From Pseudomonas sp. IPO3778 (GTDB lineage: Bacteria > Pseudomonadota > Gammaproteobacteria > Pseudomonadales > Pseudomonadaceae), in the NCBI RefSeq assembly GCF_013386825.1, contig NZ_JACARC010000037.1:248001-312000 (forward strand): 64,000 nt of DNA. The letters run 5' to 3'. The notes under the pieces were generated by a model. That model was not told the origin of the DNA and searched no databases. It was given only the letters and a program-made list of their open reading frames with translations. The position numbers and the translations under genes were made by a program. Below are positions 44,068 through 55,771 of the stretch, one piece after another (positions within the stretch are counted from its first letter, which is position 1; every line of letters starts with the position of its first letter).

Positions 44068-45089
44068 TGCTCAAGCTCTCTCCCGTGGCCCGTCGGCGCT
44101 TTGAACGTTTCAAGAAGAACCGTCGCGGCTGGTGGTCGCTGTGGCTGTTTATCGGCCTGTTTATCCTGACCCTCGGCGGCGAGTTGATCGCCAATGACAA
44201 ACCCTGGGTGCTCAGCTACCAGAACGAGCTGTATTTCCCGGTGTTCAAGCGCTACACCGAGCAAGAGTTCGGCGGGCAACTGCCGTTCCAGGCGGATTAC
44301 CGCAGTGAGTACGTGCAGAACCTGATCAAGAAGGACGGCGGCTGGATGCTGTTCCCGCCGATCCCGTTCAGCGACGACACACCCAACTATGAACTGACCC
44401 GCCCGGCCCCCAGCCCGCCCTCGAGCGTGAATTGGCTGGGCACCGACGACCAGTCCCGCGACGTGCTGGCACGGGTAATCTTCGGTGCACGGGTGTCGAT
44501 CCTGTTTGCCCTGGCCCTCACCGCCATCAGCGCCGCCATCGGCATTGCTGCCGGGGCCTTGCAGGGTTACTACGGTGGTTGGGTCGACTTGCTCGGCCAA
44601 CGAATACTGGAAGTGTGGTCCGGGCTGCCGGTGCTGTACTTGCTGATCATCCTGTCGGGGTTTGTCGAGCCGAATTTCTGGTGGTTACTGGGCATCATGG
44701 CGCTGTTTTCGTGGCTGGCCCTGGTGGACGTGGTACGCGCCGAATTCCTGCGGGGGCGCAACCTGGAGTACGTCAAGGCCGCGCGGGCGTTGGGTCTGGG
44801 GGACGGCAAGATCATCCGCCGGCATATCCTGCCGAACGCGATGACCGCCACCCTGAGCTACTTGCCGTTCATTTTGACCGGGGCGATTTCCACCTTGAGC
44901 GCCCTGGATTTCCTCGGCTTCGGCATGCCCGCCGGCAGCGCGTCCCTGGGTGAACTGATCGCCCAGGGCAAGCAGAACCTGCAAGCGCCCTGGCTGGGGC
45001 TGACCGCATTTTTCACCCTGGCGCTGATCCTGTCGTTGCTGGTGTTTATCGGTGAGGCGTTGCGTGACGCCTTCGACCCACGCTCATGA
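44067..45089 (+). CDS. yejE: YejE-type ABC transporter permease
   Basis: A 340-residue permease of the DppC/OppC family. The N-terminal basic segment (ARRRFERFKKNRRGWWSLWL) leads into the first helix; the long periplasmic loop includes WLGTDDQSRDVLARVIFGAR, and the EAA-type loop is VKAARALGLGDGKIIRRHIL. Pairs with YejB. It ends in an ATGA overlap with a possible start of yejF. Confidence 0.92.
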   Translation: MLKLSPVARRRFERFKKNRRGWWSLWLFIGLFILTLGGELIANDKPWVLSYQNELYFPVFKRYTEQEFGGQLPFQADYRSEYVQNLIKKDGGWMLFPPIPFSDDTPNYELTRPAPSPPSSVNWLGTDDQSRDVLARVIFGARVSILFALALTAISAAIGIAAGALQGYYGGWVDLLGQRILEVWSGLPVLYLLIILSGFVEPNFWWLLGIMALFSWLALVDVVRAEFLRGRNLEYVKAARALGLGDGKIIRRHILPNAMTATLSYLPFILTGAISTLSALDFLGFGMPAGSASLGELIAQGKQNLQAPWLGLTAFFTLALILSLLVFIGEALRDAFDPRS

Positions 45090-45100
45090 AGGCCGTTGAG

Positions 45101-46672
45101 ATGACTGAAAACCTGATCGAGATTCGCGACCTGAGCGTCGCCTTCAACGGCCAGAGCGTGGTGCGCAACCTGTGCCTGGACGTACGCCCCGGCGAGTGCC
45201 TGGCGCTGGTGGGCGAGTCGGGTTCGGGCAAGTCGGTGACGGCCCATTCGATCCTGCAACTGCTGCCGGAAGCCGGCACAGAGACCACCGGTTCAGTGCG
45301 CTATCGCGGCCAGGAACTGCTCGGCGCCTCCCCCGCCACCCTGCAAAAACTGCGGGGCAACCGGATTGCGATGATCTTCCAGGAGCCGATGACCTCCCTC
45401 AATCCGCTGCACAGCATCGAGAAGCAGATCGGCGAAACCCTGCTGTTACACAAGGGCCTGGGCGGCAAGCAAGCCCAGGCGCGCATCCTTGAACTGCTCG
45501 AACTGGTGGGCATCCAGAAGCCCAAGGAACGCCTCAAGGCCTACCCCCACCAGCTCTCCGGCGGCCAGCGCCAGCGGGTGATGATCGCCATGGCCCTGGC
45601 TTGCGAGCCGGAACTGTTGATCGCCGACGAACCCACCACCGCGCTGGACGTAACGGTGCAGCGCAAGATCCTGCTGCTGCTCAAGTCCCTGCAACAACGC
45701 CTGGGCATGTCCCTGCTGCTGATCAGCCACGACCTCAACCTGGTGCGCAGCATTGCCCAGCGGGTGTGCGTGATGAAGGCCGGGGAGATTGTCGAGCAGG
45801 CGGAGTGCGAAACGCTGTTCTGCGCCCCCAAACACCCTTACAGCCGCCTGCTGCTGGATGCCGAACCGGCAGGCATCGCCCTGAGCCACGACACCCGCGA
45901 GACGGTGTTGCAGGTGGATGACCTCAGCGTGCAGTTCCCCCTGGGCGGCGGGCTGTTCCGGCGCAAGCAGTACCTGCAGGCGGTGGATGGCATCAGCCTG
46001 ACCGTGCAGCGCGGCAAGACGTTGGGGATTGTCGGCGAGTCCGGCTCGGGCAAATCCACCCTGGGCCAGGCGATTTTGCGCTTGCTGGACTCCAGCGGCA
46101 CGATTCGCTTCCAGGGCGAGGCCCTCGAAGGCCTGACGCAAAAACAGATGCAGCCGTGGCGCAAGCAGATGCAGGTGGTGTTCCAGGACCCGTTCGGCAG
46201 CCTCAGCCCGCGGATGTCGGTGGCACAGATCATCAGCGAAGGCCTGGAAGTGCATGCTCCGTGCAGCCTCAAGGACCGCGAAGCCCAAGTGATCCGCGTG
46301 CTGGAAGACGTGGGCCTGGACCCCGCCAGCCGCCATCGCTACCCCCACGAATTCTCCGGCGGCCAGCGCCAACGCATCGCCATCGCCCGCGCCCTGGTGC
46401 TCAAGCCGGCGCTGATCCTGCTGGACGAGCCCACCTCGGCGCTGGACCGCACCGTGCAGAAACAGGTGGTCGCCCTGCTGCTCGAACTCCAGGAAAAATA
46501 CGCCCTGACCTACCTGTTTATCAGCCACGACCTGGCCGTGGTACGGGCCCTGGCCCACGACATGATCGTGATCAAGGACGGCAAGGTGGTGGAGCGCGGG
46601 CCCAGCGATGAAGTGTTTGCCGCGCCGCAACACCCCTACACCCAGGAACTCCTCGCGGCGGCGCACCCATGA
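45101..46672 (+). CDS. yejF: YejF-type duplicated ABC transporter ATPase
   Basis: A ~523-residue protein with two full ABC ATPase halves (DppD- and DppF-like). Walker A motifs are [13 protein letters not shown] and [13 protein letters not shown]; signatures LSGGQRQRV and FSGGQRQRI; Walker [13 protein letters not shown] and [12 protein letters not shown]. It energises YejBE. I start at ATG 45101 ([15 protein letters not shown]), as homologues begin; ATG 45086 overlaps the yejE stop and adds five residues. Its 3' end overlaps the regulator gene in ATGA (46669-46672). Confidence 0.92.
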   Translation: MTENLIEIRDLSVAFNGQSVVRNLCLDVRPGECLALVGESGSGKSVTAHSILQLLPEAGTETTGSVRYRGQELLGASPATLQKLRGNRIAMIFQEPMTSLNPLHSIEKQIGETLLLHKGLGGKQAQARILELLELVGIQKPKERLKAYPHQLSGGQRQRVMIAMALACEPELLIADEPTTALDVTVQRKILLLLKSLQQRLGMSLLLISHDLNLVRSIAQRVCVMKAGEIVEQAECETLFCAPKHPYSRLLLDAEPAGIALSHDTRETVLQVDDLSVQFPLGGGLFRRKQYLQAVDGISLTVQRGKTLGIVGESGSGKSTLGQAILRLLDSSGTIRFQGEALEGLTQKQMQPWRKQMQVVFQDPFGSLSPRMSVAQIISEGLEVHAPCSLKDREAQVIRVLEDVGLDPASRHRYPHEFSGGQRQRIAIARALVLKPALILLDEPTSALDRTVQKQVVALLLELQEKYALTYLFISHDLAVVRALAHDMIVIKDGKVVERGPSDEVFAAPQHPYTQELLAAAHP

Positions 46673-48066
46673 GCACCACCGGCAGCCTCAAGGATTACCA
46701 ATACGTTCGCGGCCTGGCGATCCAGTCGTTGTTCGAGATCATCGAGCAGTCCAGCGAAGGCACGGTGATTGTCGACGGCGACGCGAATATCGTCTGGATG
46801 AACGAGCGCTACGCCAAGCGCTTCGGCCTGAAAAGCCCCGACGACGCCATCGGCCAGCCGTGTGAACAGGTGATCTCCAACAGCCTGTTGCGCCAGGTGG
46901 TGCGCAATGACCAACCGATTTTGCTGGACATCCAGGACACCCCCAAAGGCCCGCTGGTGGTGATGCGCCTGCCGATCCATGACGATGCGGGCAAGGTGAT
47001 CGGAGCGATAGGGTTTGCACTGTTTGATGAGCTGCGCAACCTGTCGCCGCTGATCGAGCGCTACCTGAGCATGCAGCAGGAACTGGCGTCTACCCGGTCG
47101 CTGCTGAGGTCGCGGCAGAGCAAGTACAACTTCGCGCACTTTATCGGCACCAGCGCGGCCAGCCTGGAAGTCAAACGCCGGGCGCGGCGCAGTGCGAGTG
47201 CGGAGTCGCCGGTGTTGCTGCTGGGGGAAACCGGCACCGGCAAGGAGCTGCTGGCCCAGGCGATTCACGGCGCCTCGCCCCGGGCACACAAGGCGTTTGT
47301 CAGCATCAACAGCGCGGCCATTCCTCATGATTTGCTGGAAGCTGAATTCTTCGGCACCGCACCGGGCGCGTTTACCGGCGCCGACCGCAAGGGCCGTCCC
47401 GGCAAGCTGCAAATCGCCCAGGGCGGCACGCTGTTCCTTGATGAGATCGGCGACATGCCCCTGCCGCTCCAAAGCAAATTGCTGCGGGTGTTGCAGGAGA
47501 AAGAGTTCGAGCCGGTGGGCTCCAACGAGATGATCCACAGCGATGTGCGGGTGATTGCCGCCACGTCGATGGACCTGGAAGCGGCGATCAAGCGTGGGGA
47601 GTTCCGGGCAGACCTGTATTACCGGCTGAATGTGCTGCCGATCCAGGTGCCGCCGTTGCGCGCGCGGCTGGATGATTTGCCGGCGCTGAGTGAAGCGATT
47701 CTGGAGGAGTTGCGCAGCCAGCATGAGCTGGACCGGGAGGCGTTAGCGCTATTGGCACAGCATGCGTGGCCGGGGAATATCCGCGAGCTGCGCAACGTGC
47801 TGGAGCGGGCGGCGTTGTTGAGTGATGACCTGGTGCTGGATGCCAGTGAAATCCGCGCAGCCATTGGTACGTTCAGCCCGGTGGAGCACCGTTCGGTAGA
47901 GACCGTTGAGGGCGAGCGTTTCAGCGCGGCCCGGGAGCGGTTTGACCGGCAGGTGATTGGGGCGGCGTTGAAGGCCTGTGAGGGGAATGTGGTGGAGGCG
48001 GCGAAGCGGCTGGGGCTTGGCCGGTCGACCTTGTACAAGAAGATGGTTGCTTTGGGCATCGCCTAG
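46669..48066 (+). CDS. hbcR: Sigma-54-dependent activator, HbcR-like
   Basis: A 465-residue enhancer-binding protein. A PAS domain (residues ~20-130, SSEGTVIVDGDANIVWMNER) is followed by a central AAA+ domain with Walker A GETGTGKE, the sigma-54 contact loop PGAFTGADRKGRPGK, Walker B GGTLFLDEIGD and arginine finger region, and a Fis-type helix-turn-helix (VVEAAKRLGLGRSTLYKKM). Although coupled to yejF, it lies just upstream of 3-hydroxybutyrate genes, like HbcR beside bdhA and the GntP gene in P. aeruginosa. Two matching palindromes and a -24/-12 promoter downstream agree. Confidence 0.85.
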   Translation: MSTTGSLKDYQYVRGLAIQSLFEIIEQSSEGTVIVDGDANIVWMNERYAKRFGLKSPDDAIGQPCEQVISNSLLRQVVRNDQPILLDIQDTPKGPLVVMRLPIHDDAGKVIGAIGFALFDELRNLSPLIERYLSMQQELASTRSLLRSRQSKYNFAHFIGTSAASLEVKRRARRSASAESPVLLLGETGTGKELLAQAIHGASPRAHKAFVSINSAAIPHDLLEAEFFGTAPGAFTGADRKGRPGKLQIAQGGTLFLDEIGDMPLPLQSKLLRVLQEKEFEPVGSNEMIHSDVRVIAATSMDLEAAIKRGEFRADLYYRLNVLPIQVPPLRARLDDLPALSEAILEELRSQHELDREALALLAQHAWPGNIRELRNVLERAALLSDDLVLDASEIRAAIGTFSPVEHRSVETVEGERFSAARERFDRQVIGAALKACEGNVVEAAKRLGLGRSTLYKKMVALGIA

Positions 48067-48081
48067 TCTCCAAAAAGAGAC
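48066..48081. promoter_or_regulatory. Putative activator (HbcR) site 1
   Basis: GTCTC-N6-GAGAC (GTCTCCAAAAAGAGAC), starting at the last base of the hbcR stop codon. Same architecture as site 2 at 48213. Centre about 218 bases upstream of the -24 element. Confidence 0.5.
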
Positions 48082-48108
48082 ATAAATCTCATATAAAAGA
48101 CAATCTAC

Positions 48109-48198
48109 TGTGGGAGCTGGCTTGCCTGCGATAGCGGTAAGTCAGCCGACACATTCATCAACTGACAACCTGCCATCGCAGGCAAGCCAGCTCCCACA
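48109..48198. repeat. REPIN, family B (second copy) between two activator sites
   Basis: Inverted arms TGTGGGAGCTGGCTTGCCTG and CAGGCAAGCCAGCTCCCACA around a ~50-base spacer. It lies between the two GTCTC-N6-GAGAC palindromes, where it adds about 90 bases to their separation. Confidence 0.88.
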
Positions 48199-48212
48199 TT
48201 TGGCCACCGCCA

Positions 48213-48228
48213 GTCTCAAATCAGAGAC
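48213..48228. promoter_or_regulatory. Putative activator (HbcR) site 2
   Basis: GTCTC-N6-GAGAC (GTCTCAAATCAGAGAC), second copy of the palindrome found at 48066. Its centre is ~72 bases upstream of the -24 element, a normal distance for a sigma-54 enhancer. Confidence 0.55.
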
Positions 48229-48289
48229 AAATTCCGGAATCCAAGCATAAAAATACAATATTTCTTATATATTTCAACAAGTTAACCAC

Positions 48290-48306
48290 TTGGCACACAT
48301 CTCGCT
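48290..48306 (+). promoter_or_regulatory. Sigma-54 (-24/-12) promoter of the 3-hydroxybutyrate genes
   Basis: TTGGCACACATCTCGCT: TGGCAC at -24, ten bases between GG and GC, and TCGC in place of TTGC at -12. Transcription would start near 48317, about 47 bases ahead of the GntP-permease ATG. Confidence 0.75.
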
Positions 48307-48363
48307 ATAGCCCCTCCCCACAGCCTCACCCCCACAAAAATAACAATCAGATGGAGACACACC

Positions 48364-49755
48364 ATGAGTGTGATCATTGCCCTCGCAGCCCTGGCGCTGC
48401 TGATGCTGGCCGCCTACCGTGGCTACAGCGTCATCCTGTTCGCGCCCATCGCCGCCCTCGGCGCGGTGCTGCTCACCGACCCTTCCGCCGTCGCCCCTGC
48501 CTTCACCGGGGTGTTCATGGAAAAAATGGTCGGCTTCCTCAAACTGTATTTTCCGGTGTTCCTGCTCGGTGCGGTGTTCGGCAAGCTGATTGAAATCTCC
48601 GGCTTTTCGCGCTCCATCGTCGCCGCCGCGATCCGCTTGCTCGGCACCCGCCAGGCGATGCTGGTGATCGTATTGGTGTGCGCCCTGCTGACCTACGGCG
48701 GCGTGTCGCTGTTCGTGGTGGTGTTCGCGGTGTACCCGTTTGCCGCCGAGATGTTCCGCCAAAGCAATATCCCCAAGCGCCTGTTGCCGGCGACCATCGC
48801 CCTCGGTGCGTTCTCGTTCACCATGGACGCCCTGCCCGGCACGCCGCAGATCCAGAACATCATCCCCAGCACCTTCTTCAACACCACCGCCTGGGCCGCG
48901 CCGTGGCTGGGGCTGATCGGCACTGTTTTCGTGTTCTGCGCCGGCATGCTGTACCTGGCCCGCCAGCGCAACAAGGCGCAGCGCGCCGGTGAAGGCTATG
49001 GCACCAACCTGCGCAACGAGCCGGAAACCGCCGAAGATATCCAACTGCCCAACCCGTGGATCGCCCTGTCGCCGCTGTTGCTGGTGGGCATCATGAACCT
49101 GCTGTTCACCCACTGGATTCCGCTGTGGTACGGCAAGACCCACACCCTCAGCCTGCCGGGCATGAGCGTGCCGGTACAGACCGAAGTCGCCAAGCTGACA
49201 GCCATCTGGGCGGTGCAGGCAGCCCTGCTGGTGGGGATTATCGTGGTGCTGGTGTTTGGCTTCTCGGCGATTCGCAGCAAGCTTGCCGAAGGCAGCAAGA
49301 GCGCGGTCAGCGGCGCACTGCTGGCGGCGATGAACACCGCGTCGGAATATGGCTTTGGCGCGGTGATCGCCTCGTTGCCCGGCTTCCTGGTGCTGGCGGA
49401 CTGGCTCAAGGGCATTCCCAACCCGCTGGTCAACGAAGCGATTACCGTGACCCTGCTGGCCGGCATCACCGGCTCTGCCTCGGGCGGCATGAGCATCGCG
49501 CTGGCCGCGATGTCGGAGAGCTTTATTTCAGCGGCCCATGCGGCCAATATCCCCCTTGAAGTACTGCACCGGGTCGCGGCCATGGCCAGCGGCGGCATGG
49601 ACACCCTGCCCCACAACGGCGCCGTAATCACGCTGCTGGCGGTCACCGGGCTGACCCACCGCGAAGCCTATAAAGATATTTTCGGCATCACGATCATCAA
49701 GACCCTCGCGGTGTTCGTGGTGATTGGTACGTTCTACGCCACCGGCATTGTGTGA
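48364..49755 (+). CDS. GntP-family permease, probable 3-hydroxybutyrate importer
   Basis: A 463-residue inner membrane symporter of the GntP family with about 12 helices. Characteristic stretches are FPVFLLGAVFGKLIEISGFS, TYGGVSLFVVVFAVYPFA, TMDALPGTPQIQNIIPSTFF and GITGSASGGMSIALAAMSE. GntP members carry gluconate or short hydroxy acids; next to a 3-hydroxybutyrate dehydrogenase and acetoacetyl-CoA synthetase, 3-hydroxybutyrate or acetoacetate is likely. GATGGAGA precedes the ATG. First gene after the sigma-54 promoter. Confidence 0.88.
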   Translation: MSVIIALAALALLMLAAYRGYSVILFAPIAALGAVLLTDPSAVAPAFTGVFMEKMVGFLKLYFPVFLLGAVFGKLIEISGFSRSIVAAAIRLLGTRQAMLVIVLVCALLTYGGVSLFVVVFAVYPFAAEMFRQSNIPKRLLPATIALGAFSFTMDALPGTPQIQNIIPSTFFNTTAWAAPWLGLIGTVFVFCAGMLYLARQRNKAQRAGEGYGTNLRNEPETAEDIQLPNPWIALSPLLLVGIMNLLFTHWIPLWYGKTHTLSLPGMSVPVQTEVAKLTAIWAVQAALLVGIIVVLVFGFSAIRSKLAEGSKSAVSGALLAAMNTASEYGFGAVIASLPGFLVLADWLKGIPNPLVNEAITVTLLAGITGSASGGMSIALAAMSESFISAAHAANIPLEVLHRVAAMASGGMDTLPHNGAVITLLAVTGLTHREAYKDIFGITIIKTLAVFVVIGTFYATGIV

Positions 49756-49762
49756 GGTTGAT

Positions 49763-50536
49763 ATGACGACATTGAACGGCAAGACCGCCCTGGTCACCGG
49801 CTCCACCAGCGGCATCGGCCTGGGCATTGCCCTGAGCCTGGCCAAGGCCGGCGCCAACCTGATCCTCAACGGCTTCGGCGACGCCAGCGCGGTGATCGCC
49901 CAGGTGCAGGCCTTCGGCGGCAAGGTCGGCCATCACCCGGCCGACGTCAGCGACCCGGCGCAGATCGCCGAGATGATCGCCTACGCCGAGCGCGAGTTTG
50001 GCGGCATCGACATCCTGGTGAACAACGCCGGGATCCAGCACGTGGCACCAGTGGATGAGTTCCCGGTGGAGCGCTGGGACTCGATCATTGCGATCAACCT
50101 GTCCTCAGTGTTCCACAGCACCCGCCTGAGCCTGCCGGGGATGAAGGCCAAGGGCTGGGGACGGATCGTGAATATCGCCTCGGTGCATGGCTTGGTGGGG
50201 TCGGTGGGCAAGGCAGCTTATGTGGCGGCCAAGCACGGGGTGATCGGCCTCACCAAGGTGGTGGGCCTGGAGACGGCCCAGAGCAATGTCACCTGCAATG
50301 CCATTTGCCCGGGTTGGGTGTTGACGCCACTGGTGCAGAAGCAGATTGATGATCGCATCGCCACCGGGGTGGATCCGCAGCAGGCACAGCAGGATTTGCT
50401 GGCCGAGAAGCAGCCGTCCCTGGAGTTTGTGACACCGCCGCAACTGGGGGAACTGGTGCTGTTCCTGTGCAGCGAAGCCGGCAGCCAGGTGCGCGGCGCG
50501 GCGTGGAATATCGACGGCGGCTGGCTGGCCCAGTAA
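49763..50536 (+). CDS. bdhA: 3-Hydroxybutyrate dehydrogenase
   Basis: A 257-residue short-chain dehydrogenase that oxidises (R)-3-hydroxybutyrate to acetoacetate with NAD. The cofactor motif is TGSTSGIGLGIA (residues ~12-23), NNAGIQHVAPV follows, the catalytic Ser/Tyr/Lys are in NIASVHGLVGS and AAYVAAKHG, and the C-terminal AWNIDGGWLAQ is typical of BdhA. It starts 7 bases after the permease stop, so the two are co-transcribed. Only ~30 bases separate its stop from the following REPIN. Confidence 0.92.
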   Translation: MTTLNGKTALVTGSTSGIGLGIALSLAKAGANLILNGFGDASAVIAQVQAFGGKVGHHPADVSDPAQIAEMIAYAEREFGGIDILVNNAGIQHVAPVDEFPVERWDSIIAINLSSVFHSTRLSLPGMKAKGWGRIVNIASVHGLVGSVGKAAYVAAKHGVIGLTKVVGLETAQSNVTCNAICPGWVLTPLVQKQIDDRIATGVDPQQAQQDLLAEKQPSLEFVTPPQLGELVLFLCSEAGSQVRGAAWNIDGGWLAQ

Positions 50537-50566
50537 ACGGCGACCCCCAAGACAACGGAGATCAAA

Positions 50567-50656
50567 TGTGGGAGCTGGCTTGCCTGCGATAGCGGTGAGT
50601 CAGCTTGCATCACTGGCACCTGACACACCGCTATCGCAGGCAAGCCAGCTCCCACA
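50567..50656. repeat. REPIN, family B (third copy)
   Basis: Arms TGTGGGAGCTGGCTTGCCTG and CAGGCAAGCCAGCTCCCACA with CGATAGCGGTGAGTC / ACACCGCTATCG spacer pairing. It splits the dehydrogenase gene from the acetoacetyl-CoA synthetase gene. Confidence 0.88.
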
Positions 50657-50707
50657 TTTTGACCTGTGTTGTTTGGCAGATTTGACACAAGAACAAGAGA
50701 TTTCCTT

Positions 50708-52666
<1,959 letters not shown>

Positions 52667-52732
52667 AACGTTTTAGCCCTTAACGACTCATTTGCAGAAA
52701 AAGCCCTCAAGCATGCTATTTTTCGAGGGTGG

Positions 52733-52767
52733 AAAGCCGGTCCCCACTCACGGGATAATCGGCTTTT
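52733..52767 (+). terminator. Possible terminator after acetoacetyl-CoA synthetase gene
   Basis: AAAGCCG (52733-52739) pairs with CGGCTTT (52760-52766), then one more T. The loop is 20 bases with a partial inner pairing. Weak evidence, but it lies between the synthetase and the sensor kinase genes. Confidence 0.3.
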
Positions 52768-52801
52768 GTCATTCTTCAAGCGTTACGCGCAGGGCATTTA
52801 C

Positions 52802-55339
52802 ATGAACGTATCACCCACCGGCAGCGAAGCCGCGGCACTGATTGCGCGGCTGGACTGGGCACGAAGCCCCCTCGGTGACGCCATTGATTGGCCGCAGAGC
52901 CTGCGTACAGCCGTCGACATCGTGATTCATTCGCCGATGCCGATGCTGTTGCTGTGGGGCGCCGAACTCACCCAGATCTACAATGACGGCTTCGCCCTGC
53001 TGGCCGGCAACAAGCACCCGGCTGCCTTCGGTCAGCCCGCCGACCAGGTCTGGCCGGAACTGAAGCCGTTCACCGACCCGATCTACGCCGCCGTCCTCAC
53101 CGGCCAGGTGCGCACGTTCACTGAGCAGCGTTTCGTGCTGCAACGCAACCACCGCGACACCGAGATCTGGCTCGACCTGACCTATAGCCCGATTCGCGAC
53201 GAGCGCGGTCAGGTCGCCGGGATCCTGATCACCGCGATCGAAACCAATGAGCGCCGGCGCATCGCCCTGGAACTCCAGCAGCGCACCGAAAACAGCCTCA
53301 AGGCCCAGCGCAACACCGAGCAGCGCCTGCAACTGGCCCTGGCCGCCACCGACGCCGTGGGCACCTGGGACTGGGACATCGGCGAAGACCGGTTTATTGC
53401 CGACGCGCATTTCGCCCAACTGCACGGGGTGGACCCCTGCGACGCCGGCCTGCTGCCCATCAGCGATTACCTGCAAGGTGTGCACCCCGAAGACCGCGGC
53501 ATGGTCGCCCGCAGCATCAAGCACTGCATCACCCACGGCACCGAATACGCCGAGGAATACCGCCTGCTGCAAGCCGACGGCGAAGTGCGCTGGGTGTTTG
53601 CCCGGGGCCGTTGCTACAAGGACCACCATGGCCGACCGGCGCGCTTTCTCGGCGCCGCCCTCGACCTCACCGAACGCAAGCACACCGAACAGGCCTTGCG
53701 CCAAAGCCAGACCGAGCTGCAACTGATCATCAATGCCATGCCGGTGCTGATCGGTTATGTCGATCACGAGCAGCGCTTTCGCCTGAACAACAGCGCCTAC
53801 CTGGACTGGTACGGCATGACCCCGCAGGAGCTGTACGGCAAGAGCATCCGCGAAGTGCTGGGGGATGAAGTCTATGCCGGGCGCGTGGACAAAATCGAAG
53901 CCGCGCTCAAGGGCAAGGCCTGCAGTTTTGTCACCGTCACGCCCCACCATGACGGACGGCCACGCCATGCCCTGATGAAGTACCTGCCGCGGTTCAGCGC
54001 CGACGGTTCGGTCAACGGTTTCTACATTTTTGTGATCGACGAGACCGAGCGCAAGCTCACCGAAGAAGCCCTGCGCCATCTGAACGAAAACCTCGAAGAA
54101 CGCGTCAGCCAGCGCACCCAGGCCCTGGCCGAAGCCAACCAGCGCCTGCAAAACGAGATGTTCGAACGCGAACGCGCCGAAGACGCCCTGCGCCATGCCC
54201 AGAAGATGGAAGCGGTCGGGCAACTCACCGGCGGCATCGCCCATGACTTCAACAACATGCTCACCGGGATCATCGGCAGCCTGGACTTGATGCAACGCTA
54301 CATCGCCGCCGGGCGCAGCGACGAGATCGGCCGTTTCACCGACGCCGCCGTGTCCTCGGCCCATCGCGCCGCCGCCCTGACCCACCGCCTGCTGGCCTTC
54401 TCCCGGCGCCAGTCGCTGGACCGCAAGCCGGTGGACCCGAACCAGTTGGTGGCGTCCCTGGAAGACCTGTTCCGGCGTACCAAGGGCGCCCACATCGAAC
54501 TCAAGGTGAACCTGGGCGCCGACGTGTGGCCGGTGAACACCGACGCCAGCCAACTGGAAAATGCCCTGCTCAACCTGGTGATCAACGCCCGCGATGCGAT
54601 GCCCGACGGCGGGCAATTGTGCATCGAGACCGCCAACAGCTACCTCGACGGCACCGACATCAGCACCCTGGAGCCGGTCAAGGCTGGCGACTATGTGATG
54701 CTCGGCGTGAGCGACAACGGCGCCGGCATGAGCCCGAAGATCCTCGCCAAGGCCTTCGACCCGTTCTTCACCACCAAGCCCATCGGCCAGGGTACCGGCC
54801 TCGGTTTGTCGATGATCTATGGGTTTGCCCAGCAATCCGGTGGCCACGTCACCATTGAAAGCGAACCGGGCCAGGGCACGTGCGTGCGCCTGTACCTGCC
54901 GCGCCTGCATGGCACTGCGCTTGAACGCAGCGTGCCTGCCAGCCAAAGCGAAGCCCCGGTGGCGCTGGCGGGCGAAGCGGTGGTGGTGGTCGAAGACGAC
55001 CCGGCGGTGCGGATGCTGGTGGTCAACCTGTTGGATGAACTGGGTTACACCGCACACCAGGCGGCAGATGCACGGGCGGCGTTGCCGTTGCTGGAGTCCG
55101 ATCTGCGGGTGGATTTGCTGGTGACCGACGTGGGCCTGCCGGGGATGAATGGCCGGCAATTGGCGGAGATCGCACGCCAGCATCGGCCCGAACTCAAGGT
55201 GCTGTTCATGACCGGTTACGCCGAAACAGCCGCCGAGCGCCAGGGGTTCCTGGAGGAAGGCATGGACATGGTGGCCAAGCCGTTTTCGATTGACCTGCTG
55301 GCGAACAAAATCCGCAGCATGATCAGCTCAGAGGCCTGA
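52802..55339 (+). CDS. Hybrid sensor histidine kinase with three PAS domains
   Basis: A ~845-residue soluble hybrid kinase without membrane helices. In order: PAS (~40-150, [16 protein letters not shown]), PAS (~185-295, [12 protein letters not shown] ... [10 protein letters not shown]), PAS (~310-415, [17 protein letters not shown]), a coiled coil ([20 protein letters not shown]), HisKA with the phospho-His in [15 protein letters not shown], HATPase ([42 protein letters not shown]), and a C-terminal receiver ([12 protein letters not shown], phospho-Asp in [11 protein letters not shown], Lys in AKPFS). The frame opens at TTG 52766, but ATG 52802 is preferred. No response regulator is adjacent, so its output is unknown. 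Confidence 0.88.
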   Translation: MNVSPTGSEAAALIARLDWARSPLGDAIDWPQSLRTAVDIVIHSPMPMLLLWGAELTQIYNDGFALLAGNKHPAAFGQPADQVWPELKPFTDPIYAAVLTGQVRTFTEQRFVLQRNHRDTEIWLDLTYSPIRDERGQVAGILITAIETNERRRIALELQQRTENSLKAQRNTEQRLQLALAATDAVGTWDWDIGEDRFIADAHFAQLHGVDPCDAGLLPISDYLQGVHPEDRGMVARSIKHCITHGTEYAEEYRLLQADGEVRWVFARGRCYKDHHGRPARFLGAALDLTERKHTEQALRQSQTELQLIINAMPVLIGYVDHEQRFRLNNSAYLDWYGMTPQELYGKSIREVLGDEVYAGRVDKIEAALKGKACSFVTVTPHHDGRPRHALMKYLPRFSADGSVNGFYIFVIDETERKLTEEALRHLNENLEERVSQRTQALAEANQRLQNEMFERERAEDALRHAQKMEAVGQLTGGIAHDFNNMLTGIIGSLDLMQRYIAAGRSDEIGRFTDAAVSSAHRAAALTHRLLAFSRRQSLDRKPVDPNQLVASLEDLFRRTKGAHIELKVNLGADVWPVNTDASQLENALLNLVINARDAMPDGGQLCIETANSYLDGTDISTLEPVKAGDYVMLGVSDNGAGMSPKILAKAFDPFFTTKPIGQGTGLGLSMIYGFAQQSGGHVTIESEPGQGTCVRLYLPRLHGTALERSVPASQSEAPVALAGEAVVVVEDDPAVRMLVVNLLDELGYTAHQAADARAALPLLESDLRVDLLVTDVGLPGMNGRQLAEIARQHRPELKVLFMTGYAETAAERQGFLEEGMDMVAKPFSIDLLANKIRSMISSEA

Positions 55340-55381
55340 CTTCAGGCATAATCGCGCGCCGTTTCACCTCAGGACCGATCA

Positions 55382-55657
55382 ATGAAAGCCCAAGCCCGTC
55401 ACATTCTGGTGAAAACCAGCGAGGAAGCCGAACAGCTCAAGCAGCGTATTGCCAAGGGCGAAGCGTTTGATGTGTTGGCCAAGAAGTACTCCACCTGCCC
55501 GTCCGCCAAGCGCGGCGGTGATTTGGGTGAAGTGCGGCCGGGGCAGATGGTGGGGGTGATCGATGCGGTGATCTTCAAAAAGCCCGTGAAGGTGGTTCAT
55601 GGGCCGATCAAGAGCAAGTTCGGGTATCACTTGGTGCAGGTGTTTTACCGGGATTGA
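55382..55657 (+). CDS. Parvulin-type peptidyl-prolyl isomerase
   Basis: A 91-residue stand-alone parvulin with KAQARHILVKTSEEAEQL, CPSAKRGGDLGEVRPGQMV and GPIKSKFGYHLVQVFYRD. It is a paralogue of the PpiC at 40726, sharing the CPS-x-R/K-GGDLG and FGYHL cores. Cytoplasmic prolyl isomerase. It lies between the sensor kinase gene and a family-C REPIN. Confidence 0.9.
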   Translation: MKAQARHILVKTSEEAEQLKQRIAKGEAFDVLAKKYSTCPSAKRGGDLGEVRPGQMVGVIDAVIFKKPVKVVHGPIKSKFGYHLVQVFYRD

Positions 55658-55666
55658 AGGGTTTGT

Positions 55667-55761
55667 TGTGGCGAGGGAGCTTGCTCCCGCTGGGCTGCGT
55701 AGCGGCCCCAAAAAAGCCGGGAGCGCTTCGCACTCCAGCGGGAGCAAGCTCCCTCGCCACA
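55667..55761. repeat. REPIN, family C (first copy)
   Basis: Inverted arms TGTGGCGAGGGAGCTTGCTC and GAGCAAGCTCCCTCGCCACA with the inner palindrome CCGCTGG / CCAGCGG. The spacer contains GGCCCCAAAAAAGCC. Lies between convergent genes. Confidence 0.87.
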
Positions 55762-55771
55762 ATAGAAGGCG

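Noticed and set aside
48109-48198. CRISPR-like repeats
   Set aside because: Repeats in the window are inverted pairs scattered between genes (REPINs), not regularly spaced direct repeats, and no cas genes are present.
52811-55183. 790-codon open frame opposite the hybrid sensor kinase
   Set aside because: Same reason: antisense to a well-supported multidomain kinase, His/Gln/Gly-rich, no start context.
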